NCBI RefSeq assembly: GCF_022662015.1
Contig: NZ_JAKMCM010000002.1
Location: 434,001 to 498,000, forward strand
Direction: 5' to 3'
Source: Aestuariivivens sediminicola
GTDB taxonomy: Bacteria > Bacteroidota > Bacteroidia > Flavobacteriales > Flavobacteriaceae
Length of the DNA: 64,000 nt
The position numbers and the translations under genes are program-made. Below, piece by piece: positions 48,966 to 57,362 of this stretch (position 1 is its first letter; each line of letters starts with the position of its first letter). A model generated the notes under the pieces. The model had not been told where the DNA came from. It did not search any database and worked only from the letters and a program-made list of their open reading frames with translations.

Positions 48966-49314
48966 AATGTCATCTTTTTAATAGTACAAGATATGTGTAT
49001 CACATAAAAATACGGATTTAATTTTAATCTTGACATACATTTTAGGGCAACCCCTAGAATTCAGGGGCACAATGATTTGACACGGTGCGTAAATCGCGAT
49101 CCTGAGTTGAAGAAAGCACCTGGTAAATTATGAAAAATGGATGCTGTTGCCGGGGTTTAAGTCTTGAGAACAAGGGTTAACCTGTTTTCAGATTTGAATG
49201 AGGGCTCTGGAAGGAAACCCGTATGAATGCTGAAACACATATGGAATTCAGGCTGATATGGACTTATAAAGTTGAAAAAATGAATTAAACATGCCATGTT
49301 TTAATTATTTTATC

Positions 49315-49348
49315 TATATTTGTGCAATCGATTACATTAAAATGTGAT
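49315..49348 (+). promoter_or_regulatory. uronate operon promoter with overlapping LacI-type operator
   Basis: TATATTTG (49315-49322) is an exact -7 box. The adjoining 14 bases TGCAATCGATTACA (49323-49336) form a palindrome with one mismatch and a central CG, the usual LacI/GalR operator form. A second imperfect palindrome (49331-49348, arms ATTACATT/AATGTGAT) overlaps it. No well-placed -33 TTG was found. The leader to uxaC is about 245 bases. A second TAGGTTTG box is at 49465-49472. 48966-49314 holds no gene; a CCCCT/AGGGG hairpin lies at 49051-49067. Confidence 0.6.
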
Positions 49349-49572
49349 TTGAGTGGGTTGATACCTGATTTGCAACGGGCTGATGTCAATAAAACATTGG
49401 AAAAATAATGCGACGCGCTCAACACATGTTCGAGTGATTTAAAAAATAGGCGGATAGCACGGGATAGGTTTGTATAAAAAAATCCTAAATATTGCATTAA
49501 TATGTTGTAAGCCTATTTTTAGAATGTTACAGGAATGCCATGTAGCAGAAACTAATTAAGCTAACCAAACTA

Positions 49573-50976
49573 ATGATGAGTACACCTTTTATTCACCATA
49601 ATTTTCTTCTTGAAAACAAATATGCTGAAGAATTATATCATAATTTCGCGAAGGACCTGCCTATTATTGATTATCACAATCACCTGCCACCAAAAGACAT
49701 TCTCGACGATAGAATATACCCCAATTTAACCCAACTTTGGATAAACGGCGATCATTATAAATGGCGGGCCATGCGCACCCTGGGTATTGATGAGCGCTAT
49801 ATTACCGGTAATGCTGCCGACAAGGAAAAGTTTCTGCAATGGGCTAAAACCGTGCCTTATACGATGCGGAATCCCTTATATCATTGGACCCATATGGAAT
49901 TGGCTCGTTATTTTGGTATTTTCGATATGTTCAATGATCAGTCGGCCGAAAAAATTTACGAGGAAACTTCTGAGAAATTACAGAGCAGCGATTACAGTTG
50001 TAGAAATCTACTTCGTAAGATGAAGGTGGAATACCTCTGCACGACTGAAGATCCGATCGATACCTTGGACCATCATAAGGCACTGGCAGAAAGCGATTTT
50101 GAAATTAGGGTGCGTACCGCCTTCAGACCGGATAAGGCTATTTTAATAGGTAGCCAAAATTACAATGACTACCTGGTGGCTTTAGGTCAGGCAGCCAATC
50201 TTAATATTAACAGCTATCAGGATTTAAAGGATGCCTTGGTCAGCAGGATAGATTATTTCCATGCACAGGGATGTCGCATCTCTGATCATGGGCTAACGCA
50301 GATTGCTTTTGAATCGTTTACAGATGATGAAATTTCAAGTATATTCCATAAGAAAAGGAATTTAAAGGCCTTATCCGAACACGAAATTGCTAAATTTGAA
50401 ACCGCATTGCTTTTATTCCTATGTGAAAATTATCATGCTCGGGGTTGGGTGCAGCAATTCCATCTCGGGGCTTTGCGGAATAATAATAAAAGAATGCATC
50501 GCATTCTGGGACCGGATACGGGATGGGATTCGATCGGGGATTATCCTCAGGCACAGTCCTTATCGGCGTTTTTGGATACCCTGGATAGCAATGACAAATT
50601 GACCAAGACCATTATTTATAATTTAAACCCGGCCGATAATGAAGTTATGGCTACCATGATCGGGAATTTCAATGATGGAAGTACAAAGGGTAAGGTGCAA
50701 TTTGGATCCGGATGGTGGTTCCTGGATCAAAAGGATGGCATGATCAAGCAGATAAACGCGCTGTCCAATATGGGATTGCTGAGCTGTTTTGTGGGGATGC
50801 TCACCGATTCCAGAAGTTTTTTGTCTTTTCCAAGGCATGAATACTTCAGACGCATTCTCTGTAATCTGTTTGGAGATGAAATGCAACGAGGGGAATTGCC
50901 CATTGATATGGAATGGATAGGAAAGATCGTTTCGGATATCAGTTATTTCAATGCAAAAGCATATTTCAATTTATAA
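49573..50976 (+). CDS. uxaC: glucuronate isomerase UxaC
   Basis: A 467-residue cytoplasmic enzyme that interconverts D-galacturonate and D-tagaturonate, and D-glucuronate and D-fructuronate. The amidohydrolase-like barrel starts with PIIDYHNHLPP (metal-binding HxH), then GDHYKWRAMRTLG and LRKMKVEYLCTTEDP; near the C-terminus is GMLTDSRSFLSFPRHEYFRR. All are typical of UxaC. First gene of the uronate operon, six bases before kdgF. Consecutive ATG codons at 49573 and 49576 leave a one-residue uncertainty. Confidence 0.97.
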   Translation: MMSTPFIHHNFLLENKYAEELYHNFAKDLPIIDYHNHLPPKDILDDRIYPNLTQLWINGDHYKWRAMRTLGIDERYITGNAADKEKFLQWAKTVPYTMRNPLYHWTHMELARYFGIFDMFNDQSAEKIYEETSEKLQSSDYSCRNLLRKMKVEYLCTTEDPIDTLDHHKALAESDFEIRVRTAFRPDKAILIGSQNYNDYLVALGQAANLNINSYQDLKDALVSRIDYFHAQGCRISDHGLTQIAFESFTDDEISSIFHKKRNLKALSEHEIAKFETALLLFLCENYHARGWVQQFHLGALRNNNKRMHRILGPDTGWDSIGDYPQAQSLSAFLDTLDSNDKLTKTIIYNLNPADNEVMATMIGNFNDGSTKGKVQFGSGWWFLDQKDGMIKQINALSNMGLLSCFVGMLTDSRSFLSFPRHEYFRRILCNLFGDEMQRGELPIDMEWIGKIVSDISYFNAKAYFNL

Positions 50977-50982
50977 AGCATA

Positions 50983-51321
50983 ATGGGGGATAAGGCTATT
51001 TTTTTCAGACAGGATGAGATGGAATGGGAAGCCGTTGAAGATAAAATTGAGCGTCAAATAGTTGGTTATGACGATACCATGATGATGGTTAATGTTAAAT
51101 TTGAAAAAGGGGGCGTTGGATCAGTGCATCATCATGTGCATACGCAATCCACATACATATCTGAAGGAAAATTTGAGGTGACTGTTGCTGATGATAAAAA
51201 GGTACTTAAAAAAGGAGATTCCTTTTTTGTACCATCAAATACACCTCATGGGGTCGTATGCCTGGAATCGGGTGTTTTGATAGATGTGTTTACCCCTGTA
51301 AGAAAGGATTTTTTAAAGTAG
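50983..51321 (+). CDS. kdgF: KdgF-type cupin
   Basis: 112 residues forming one cupin barrel. Metal-binding residues are seen in SVHHHVHTQSTYISEGKFE and the later His in NTPHGVVCLESGVLIDVFTP. The ending GVLIDVFTPVRKDFL is characteristic of KdgF. KdgF speeds opening of 4,5-unsaturated monouronates released by pectate or alginate lyases. Here it connects the PL9 lyase to central metabolism. The next enzymes for that product, KduI and KduD, are not in the window. Confidence 0.88.
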   Translation: MGDKAIFFRQDEMEWEAVEDKIERQIVGYDDTMMMVNVKFEKGGVGSVHHHVHTQSTYISEGKFEVTVADDKKVLKKGDSFFVPSNTPHGVVCLESGVLIDVFTPVRKDFLK

Positions 51322-51345
51322 AACAATTATTAATAATAATATTCA

Positions 51346-52392
51346 ATGAGTAAAGTAGTGACATTTGGGGAGATCATGCTGCGATTGGCCCCTGAAGGAT
51401 TTTTAAGATTTTCACAGGCCAACAGTTTCGATGTGGTGTATGGCGGGGGCGAGTCCAATGTGGCCGTTTCCCTGGCCAATTATGGTGTGGATGTCGATTT
51501 TTTAACACGCCTCCCAAAAAATGATATAGGCCAGTGTGCCATGATGGAGATGCGTAAGCGCGGTGTTGGTGTCGACAAGATCCTATGGGGTGGTGACCGG
51601 CTGGGCATCTACTTCCTTGAAACAGGCGCCGTGAGCAGGGGCAGTAAGGTGGTATACGACCGCGCCCATTCGGCCATGAGTGAGATCGAGGCCGGAATGA
51701 TCGATTGGGATGCTGTTTTCGATGGTGTGGCCTGGTTCCACTGGACGGGGATTACCCCGGCCATATCTCAGGGGGCAGCCGATGCCTGTCTGGAGGCTGT
51801 TAAAGTGGCCAGTGATAAAGGGATTACCATCTCTACCGACCTGAACTACCGCGCCAAGCTATGGACCTACTGTGATGATGCCCATAGAGAAAAAATAATG
51901 ACCGAACTCACCTCATACTGTGATATTGTACTGGGTAACGAGGAGGATGCAGAGAAGCATTTCGGTATACACCCTGAAGGTCTGGATGTACACAAACACG
52001 GCCATGATGTCAAGGCCGAGGCCTTCCTGTCGGTCTGTAAACAAATGATGAAAAAGTTTCCAAAGGCCAAAAAGGTGATCACCACACTGAGGGGGTCGAT
52101 TTCGGCCTCGCACAATACCTGGGCAGGCGTGCTTTACGATGGTAACAAAATGTATGAGACACGTCAGTACCAGATCACTGATATTGTGGATAGAGTAGGT
52201 GGTGGTGACTCGTTTATGGGCGGATTGATCTACGGCCTGTTGCAATATCCGGATGACGACCAGAATGCCCTTGATTTTGCGGTGGCCGCTTCCTGTTTGA
52301 AGCATACCATTAAGGGCGATGCAAACCTGGTGACCGTATCGGAAGTGGAAAAATTGATGGGCGGTGATGCCTCAGGCAGGGTGGCCAGATAA
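51346..52392 (+). CDS. kdgK: 2-keto-3-deoxygluconate kinase (PfkB family)
   Basis: A 348-residue ribokinase-type sugar kinase. The N-terminus VVTFGEIMLRLAPEG and GGGESNVAVSLANYG define the sugar-binding half. The C-terminal motif DRVGGGDSFMGGLIYG contains the catalytic Asp and anion hole, in place of the usual DTxGAGD; the first Gly of GAG is kept but the second residue is Gly. It phosphorylates KDG to KDPG with ATP. It lies between kdgF and kdgA, so substrate assignment is well supported by context. Confidence 0.93.
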   Translation: MSKVVTFGEIMLRLAPEGFLRFSQANSFDVVYGGGESNVAVSLANYGVDVDFLTRLPKNDIGQCAMMEMRKRGVGVDKILWGGDRLGIYFLETGAVSRGSKVVYDRAHSAMSEIEAGMIDWDAVFDGVAWFHWTGITPAISQGAADACLEAVKVASDKGITISTDLNYRAKLWTYCDDAHREKIMTELTSYCDIVLGNEEDAEKHFGIHPEGLDVHKHGHDVKAEAFLSVCKQMMKKFPKAKKVITTLRGSISASHNTWAGVLYDGNKMYETRQYQITDIVDRVGGGDSFMGGLIYGLLQYPDDDQNALDFAVAASCLKHTIKGDANLVTVSEVEKLMGGDASGRVAR

Positions 52393-52464
52393 GTTAAAAA
52401 AACAGTAATATAAAAGAACTAAAACTAAATATGCTTTCCATAGGGAAGGATTAAATGAGATAAC

Positions 52465-53133
52465 ATGGCACAATACACACGACTGGAAGTAGCACAAACC
52501 ATGAAAGACACCGGGCTTGTTCCTCTGTTTTTCAACAGCGATATCGAATTGAGTAAGAAGGTCCTAAAGGCTTGTTATGATGGCGGGGCACGTTTATTGG
52601 AGTTTACCGCCCGTGGCGACTTTGCCCATGAGGTCTTTGGGGAACTCACCAAATACGCCATAAAGGAACTGCCGGGTATGATCATGGGCGTGGGTTCAGT
52701 GACTGATGCTGCTCAAGCCAGCCTGTATATGGCGCTTGGTGCCAATTTCGTTGTAACACCTGTATTAAGAGAGGACATCGCCATAGCCTGTAACCGAAGG
52801 AAAGTCTTATGGTCACCGGGATGTGGAAGTCTAACCGAGATCGCCAGAGCCGAGGAGTTGGGCTGTGAGATCGTCAAGCTGTTCCCGGGAGATATCTACG
52901 GGCCGCAGTTTGTTAAGGGAATCAAAGGCCCTCAGCCATGGACCAGCATTATGCCAACGGGAGGGGTATCGCCTACGGAAGAGAACCTAAAGGGGTGGTT
53001 CAATGCAGGGGTGACCTGTGTGGGTATGGGCTCGCAGTTGATCTCAAAGGAAATAATAGCCAATAAGGACTATGTTGCTTTGGAAGCGACCGTAAGAAAG
53101 GCGCTGGATCTGATAAGAAGAATTAAACACTAA
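52465..53133 (+). CDS. kdgA: KDPG aldolase
   Basis: 222 residues of the class I KDPG/KHG aldolase family. Glu46 and Arg50 in LLEFTARG and the Schiff-base Lys138 in EIVKLFPGDIYG match the E. coli Eda residues E45, R49 and K133. IMPTGGVSPTEENL is the phosphate-binding loop. It splits KDPG into pyruvate and glyceraldehyde-3-phosphate, the last step of the uronate route. 72 bases follow kdgK, ten precede dctP. Confidence 0.95.
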   Translation: MAQYTRLEVAQTMKDTGLVPLFFNSDIELSKKVLKACYDGGARLLEFTARGDFAHEVFGELTKYAIKELPGMIMGVGSVTDAAQASLYMALGANFVVTPVLREDIAIACNRRKVLWSPGCGSLTEIARAEELGCEIVKLFPGDIYGPQFVKGIKGPQPWTSIMPTGGVSPTEENLKGWFNAGVTCVGMGSQLISKEIIANKDYVALEATVRKALDLIRRIKH

Positions 53134-53142
53134 AGGGAATAT

Positions 53143-54123
53143 ATGAAGGCGCTCCGGAGATTGATACTCATCGTATGCACATGCAGCATTGTACAGAACT
53201 GCAGCCAGGTTAAACAAACCAGAACCATTAAGTTAGCTCATGGATTGGATGTGAATCACTCCGTGCACAAAGCCATGGTTAAAATGGGTGAGGATTTAAA
53301 GGAAAATTCCGGTGGTAAAATGCAATTGGAAATTTATCCCAGTCAACAGCTTGGTACCGAAAGGGAGTGCATTGAACTCCTGCAAATAGGAAGTTTGGAC
53401 ATGACCAAGGTTTCTGTTGGTGTTATGGAGAATTTCGCACCGCTTATGAAAGTTTTTGGTTTACCTTATCTGTTTAAGGATAGGGCACATTCTTTTCAGG
53501 TGCTGGACGGACCCATAGGGGAGGAACTCCTTGATGAGGGCATACAATACTGGATCAAGGGCTTGGCCTATTATGATGCCGGAAGCAGAAGTTTTTACAC
53601 CAAGGACAAACCGGTGAGAACACCTGATGACCTGAAAGGTCTTAAAATAAGGGTCATGGAGAGTGTTACGGCTATGGATATGGTAAAGAGTTTAGGGGGA
53701 TCTCCCACTCCAATTTCCTGGGGTGAGTTATATACCTCATTGCAGCAGGGGGTCGTAGATGGTGCTGAGAATAATCCGCCGAGTTTTTATTTATCGCGGC
53801 ATTATGAGGTATGTAAATATTATGCCTTAGATGAGCATACCGTTCTCCCCGACGTATTAATTATCGGGACGCATATCTGGAACAGGCTGTCGGACGAGGA
53901 AAAAGCGTGGTTAAATCAGGCAGTCGATGCTTCCGTGGCCTACCAAAGAGCGTTGTGGGCCGAAGCCGAAAAAGAAGCCCTGGAAGAAGTACAGAAAGCG
54001 GGCGTTACGGTTATCAGACCCGACAAATCTATATTCTCGAAAGAAGTGGAATCTGTTTATTCGGAATATGAGAAGGACGAGGCGATTGGCGATTTGATAG
54101 AAAGGATTAAAAATTATAACTAA
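53143..54123 (+). CDS. dctP: TRAP transporter substrate-binding protein DctP
   Basis: 326 residues. An N-terminal signal ending near Cys20 (VQNC, an atypical lipobox), then the TRAP solute-binding body: IKLAHGLDVNHSVHKAMVK, LEIYPSQQLGTERECIELLQ, VRTPDDLKGLKIRVMES and WGELYTSLQQGVVDGAENNP. The Arg in GLKIRVM is the conserved carboxylate-binding residue. With DctQ and DctM it imports an acidic sugar using a sodium gradient; the operon suggests galacturonate or a related uronate. The stop codon abuts the dctQ ATG. Confidence 0.94.
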   Translation: MKALRRLILIVCTCSIVQNCSQVKQTRTIKLAHGLDVNHSVHKAMVKMGEDLKENSGGKMQLEIYPSQQLGTERECIELLQIGSLDMTKVSVGVMENFAPLMKVFGLPYLFKDRAHSFQVLDGPIGEELLDEGIQYWIKGLAYYDAGSRSFYTKDKPVRTPDDLKGLKIRVMESVTAMDMVKSLGGSPTPISWGELYTSLQQGVVDGAENNPPSFYLSRHYEVCKYYALDEHTVLPDVLIIGTHIWNRLSDEEKAWLNQAVDASVAYQRALWAEAEKEALEEVQKAGVTVIRPDKSIFSKEVESVYSEYEKDEAIGDLIERIKNYN

Positions 54124-54585
54124 ATGATATTAAGAAAAAAAATTGACAAGGTACTCAGCACCGCGCTTATCGTCATTATGAGCATCATGGTTGTAAATGT
54201 ACTATGGCAAGTATTTACAAGATTTATTGTGGGTACACCGAGTTCATTTACAGATGAGTTGGCACGTTATTTAATGATTTGGTTGGGGATTCTAGGTGCC
54301 GCTTACGTTTCAGGAAGAAATATGCATGTGGCGATAGATGTCCTTCCTCAAAGAGCAACCACTGATGTGCAAAGAAGACTGAAACTCATTGTTTATGTGT
54401 TAATCATCATATTTGCCCTTCTGGCTATGGTTGTAGGGGGCAGCAGACTGGTGTATATTACCTATGTATTGGGTCAGCATTCGCCCGCGCTTCAAATACC
54501 TCTGGCCGCAGTTTATCTGGCTATTCCACTAAGTGGGATATTGATAATTTTTTACAAAGTATCTGATATTTTAAACCTGGAATAG
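54124..54585 (+). CDS. dctQ: TRAP transporter small membrane subunit DctQ
   Basis: 153 residues with four hydrophobic helices (about 12-32, 48-62, 87-107, 125-145). The DctQ pattern SSFTDELARYLMIWLGILGAAY and GRNMHVAIDVLP is present. It starts immediately after the dctP stop and ends two bases before dctM, indicating translational coupling. It bridges DctP and the DctM channel. Confidence 0.93.
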   Translation: MILRKKIDKVLSTALIVIMSIMVVNVLWQVFTRFIVGTPSSFTDELARYLMIWLGILGAAYVSGRNMHVAIDVLPQRATTDVQRRLKLIVYVLIIIFALLAMVVGGSRLVYITYVLGQHSPALQIPLAAVYLAIPLSGILIIFYKVSDILNLE

Positions 54586-54587
54586 TT

Positions 54588-55883
54588 ATGGAGTATTTAC
54601 CAGTATTAGTGTTAGTCATTAGTTTTGTCGCCTTACTGTCCATCGGAACACCGGTAGCATGGAGTATAGCCATTTCCTCAGTCCTAACCATGTTGGTTAG
54701 CATTCCTATGATGCCGGCCTTTACAACGGTATCACAACGGATGGGAACAGGTCTGGATAGCTTTGCCCTATTAGCCATCCCGTTTTTCATATTATCAGGT
54801 CAGCTCATGAATAAAGGGGGTATTGCCCATAGGCTCATTGCCTTTGCAAAAACCCTGGTGGGGTCCTTGCCTGGAGGTCTGGCACTGATCAATGTTATTG
54901 GTGCCATGTTAATGGGCGCTATAGCGGGATCAGCTATGGCATCTGCCTCTGCTATGGGAAGTATTTTAGGTCCTGAAATGGAAAAGGAAGGGTATTCCAG
55001 AGAATTTGGAGCAGCGGTAAATATTACCTCTGCCACCACCGGACTGGTGATTCCCCCGAGTAATGTGCTTATTGTTTACTCATTGGCCAGTGGAGGGGTC
55101 TCCATTGCAGCCCTGTTTTTAGCCGGATACATTCCGGGCATTCTTACCGGATTGTTTCTCATGATTGTGGCTTCGGTTTGGGCGAAAAAGAAAAAATATA
55201 AAATAGGCGAAAGAAGTAAGTTAAAGGAGGTGTGGAAAACCTTTATTGACGCTGTACCAAGCCTGTTTTTATTGGTTGTGGTTATTGGCGGGATTGTAAC
55301 GGGTATTTTTACGGCTACTGAAGCCTCTGCCGTAGCGGTACTGTATTGCCTGGTCCTGGGCTTCGCTTATAAGGAAATCACAGTGAGATCATTACCTGAG
55401 ATTTTATTGGAATCATCGGCAACAACGGCTATAGTGATGCTTTTAATAGGGGCCTCCATGAGCATGTCCTGGGTAATGTCCTATGAAAATATTCCTCAGG
55501 ATATCAGTTCTACATTACTGGCTATAAGTGAAAACAAGATCATAATATTACTCATTATAAACCTTTTACTGCTGTTTGTTGGGATCTTTATGGACATGAC
55601 TCCCGCGGTACTTATTTTTACGCCTATTTTCCTTCCTGTCGTGGTTGACCTTGGGATGGATCCGGTACATTTCGGGATTATCATGGTGCTTAATTTATGT
55701 ATAGGGCTCTGTACACCTCCGGTAGGCTCGGTGCTCTTTGTAGGTGTTGGTGTGGCTCAAACAACCATTCAAAAGGTGTTAAAACCATTAATACCTCTGT
55801 TTATAGCTATGGTAGTTGCTTTATTTTTGGTAACGTATTTCCCGGAACTTTCGCTTTGGCTACCAAGATTGTTCAATCTTTAA
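54588..55883 (+). CDS. dctM: TRAP transporter large membrane subunit DctM
   Basis: A 431-residue protein with about twelve transmembrane helices. Typical DctM stretches are GLDSFALLAIPFFILSGQLM, GAIAGSAMASASAMGSI, TTGLVIPPSNVLIVYS and LGLCTPPVGSVLF-like NLCIGLCTPPVGSVLFVG. It forms the sodium-coupled channel of the importer. Eleven bases separate it from uxaB. Together with dctP and dctQ this is a complete TRAP system. Confidence 0.95.
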   Translation: MEYLPVLVLVISFVALLSIGTPVAWSIAISSVLTMLVSIPMMPAFTTVSQRMGTGLDSFALLAIPFFILSGQLMNKGGIAHRLIAFAKTLVGSLPGGLALINVIGAMLMGAIAGSAMASASAMGSILGPEMEKEGYSREFGAAVNITSATTGLVIPPSNVLIVYSLASGGVSIAALFLAGYIPGILTGLFLMIVASVWAKKKKYKIGERSKLKEVWKTFIDAVPSLFLLVVVIGGIVTGIFTATEASAVAVLYCLVLGFAYKEITVRSLPEILLESSATTAIVMLLIGASMSMSWVMSYENIPQDISSTLLAISENKIIILLIINLLLLFVGIFMDMTPAVLIFTPIFLPVVVDLGMDPVHFGIIMVLNLCIGLCTPPVGSVLFVGVGVAQTTIQKVLKPLIPLFIAMVVALFLVTYFPELSLWLPRLFNL

Positions 55884-55894
55884 AATAATTCGAT

Positions 55895-57355
55895 ATGTCA
55901 ACAGCCACACATAAACATTTGAATCGGGTTTCCATGGGTTTGGAAGAAAAATTACCCGTCAAGGTGGTTCAGTTTGGTGAAGGCAATTTTTTAAGGGCCT
56001 TTGTCGAGTATGCATTTCAGCAATTAAATAAAACAGTAAATTTTAATGCAGGTATTGCTGTGGTGCAGCCTATTGCCAGAGGTATGGTTAACATGCTGAA
56101 CAACCAGGATGGTCTGTATACCCTGTTCTTAAAAGGTATTCAGAATGGCGAGGCTGTGCAGCAAAAGGAATTGATTACAAACATTGTCAAGGGTATTGAT
56201 CCGTACACGGATTTTGATCAATATCTCGAACTGGCCAGGGAGGATAATCTGGAGTTTATTATTTCAAATACAACGGAGGCCGGTATTGCCTATGATGCCA
56301 ATGATACCTTCAGTATGGAGCCACCCAATTCTTTTCCGGCGAAACTAACACGGTTACTGTATGAGCGCTTTGAGCATTATAAGGGAGATACGAAAAAGGG
56401 ACTGACCATCATTCCATGTGAACTGATCAATTATAATGCCGATACGCTAAAGGAGATCATTTTAAAATATGGCGCCTTGTGGAACCTGGACGGCGCCTTT
56501 ATGGATTGGTTGGACACAGGCTGTTCTTTCCATAACACCTTGGTAGACCGTATTGTTCCGGGATATCCAAAAGATGATATCGAGGCCCACAATGCACAGT
56601 TGGATTACCTTGACAATTTAATTGTTACTGCCGAAACCTTTTTGCTCTGGGTCATTGAAGGTGATGCACAACTAAAGGATAAATTGCCTTTTCATATGAC
56701 GGCTCTCGATGTTAAGATCGTTGACGATATGCAGCCCTATCGCACCAGAAAGGTGAGGATATTGAATGGAGCCCATACGGCAATGGTGCCATTTTCATTA
56801 TTATATGGTAATGAAACGGTAAAGGAAACCATCGACAACGATTTTACAGGGACCTTCGTTCATCAGGCCATTTTCAATGAGATCAATGAAACCCTGCCCA
56901 TGGAACGGTCTGAACTGGATGCTTTTGCCAGTGATGTATTGGATCGATTTAGAAATCCGTTTATCAAACACCGCTTGGCGGATATTGCTTTGAATTCCAT
57001 TTCAAAGTTTAAAGTAAGGGTTCTCCCGAGTTTATTGGCGTTTGAATCCAAACATAAAAAATTACCGACCAACTTAACCTTTGCATTGGCATGCCTCATA
57101 AGATTCTACAAGGGATCGTGGCGCGGTGAACCTTTACCTGTGAAGGACGGGGAACCGGTGGTTCAGGCCTTTGAAAAAATTTGGAGTAGTAAAAGCGTTC
57201 AAGAGGTCGCTCAGTTATGTTTGCAAAATACCGAATTTTGGGATCAGGATTTAACGCAGGTGGAAGGCTTGTCGGAAGCCATAGCTTTTGCTTTGGAGCA
57301 GATTGAAAATCACGGTGTTGAGAAGGGATTGGAACACTACAAGGAAAACTATTAA
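55895..57355 (+). CDS. uxaB: tagaturonate reductase UxaB
   Basis: 486 residues of the mannitol dehydrogenase family. The NAD-binding start VKVVQFGEGNFLRAFVEYAF, a TTEAGI segment, the middle NYNADTLKEIILKY, VDRIVPGYP, and the catalytic region KVRILNGAHTAMVPFSLLYG all match UxaB/tagaturonate reductase. It reduces D-tagaturonate to D-altronate with NADH. UxaB rather than UxuB is preferred because uxaA follows seven bases downstream and no uxuA is present. Confidence 0.94.
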   Translation: MSTATHKHLNRVSMGLEEKLPVKVVQFGEGNFLRAFVEYAFQQLNKTVNFNAGIAVVQPIARGMVNMLNNQDGLYTLFLKGIQNGEAVQQKELITNIVKGIDPYTDFDQYLELAREDNLEFIISNTTEAGIAYDANDTFSMEPPNSFPAKLTRLLYERFEHYKGDTKKGLTIIPCELINYNADTLKEIILKYGALWNLDGAFMDWLDTGCSFHNTLVDRIVPGYPKDDIEAHNAQLDYLDNLIVTAETFLLWVIEGDAQLKDKLPFHMTALDVKIVDDMQPYRTRKVRILNGAHTAMVPFSLLYGNETVKETIDNDFTGTFVHQAIFNEINETLPMERSELDAFASDVLDRFRNPFIKHRLADIALNSISKFKVRVLPSLLAFESKHKKLPTNLTFALACLIRFYKGSWRGEPLPVKDGEPVVQAFEKIWSSKSVQEVAQLCLQNTEFWDQDLTQVEGLSEAIAFALEQIENHGVEKGLEHYKENY

Positions 57356-57362
57356 TCGTTTT

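Noticed and set aside
57288..57362. Longer uxaA start.
   Set aside because: It would overlap uxaB by 70 bases; MNKTMSQQLIKVHQEDN fits the family N-terminus.
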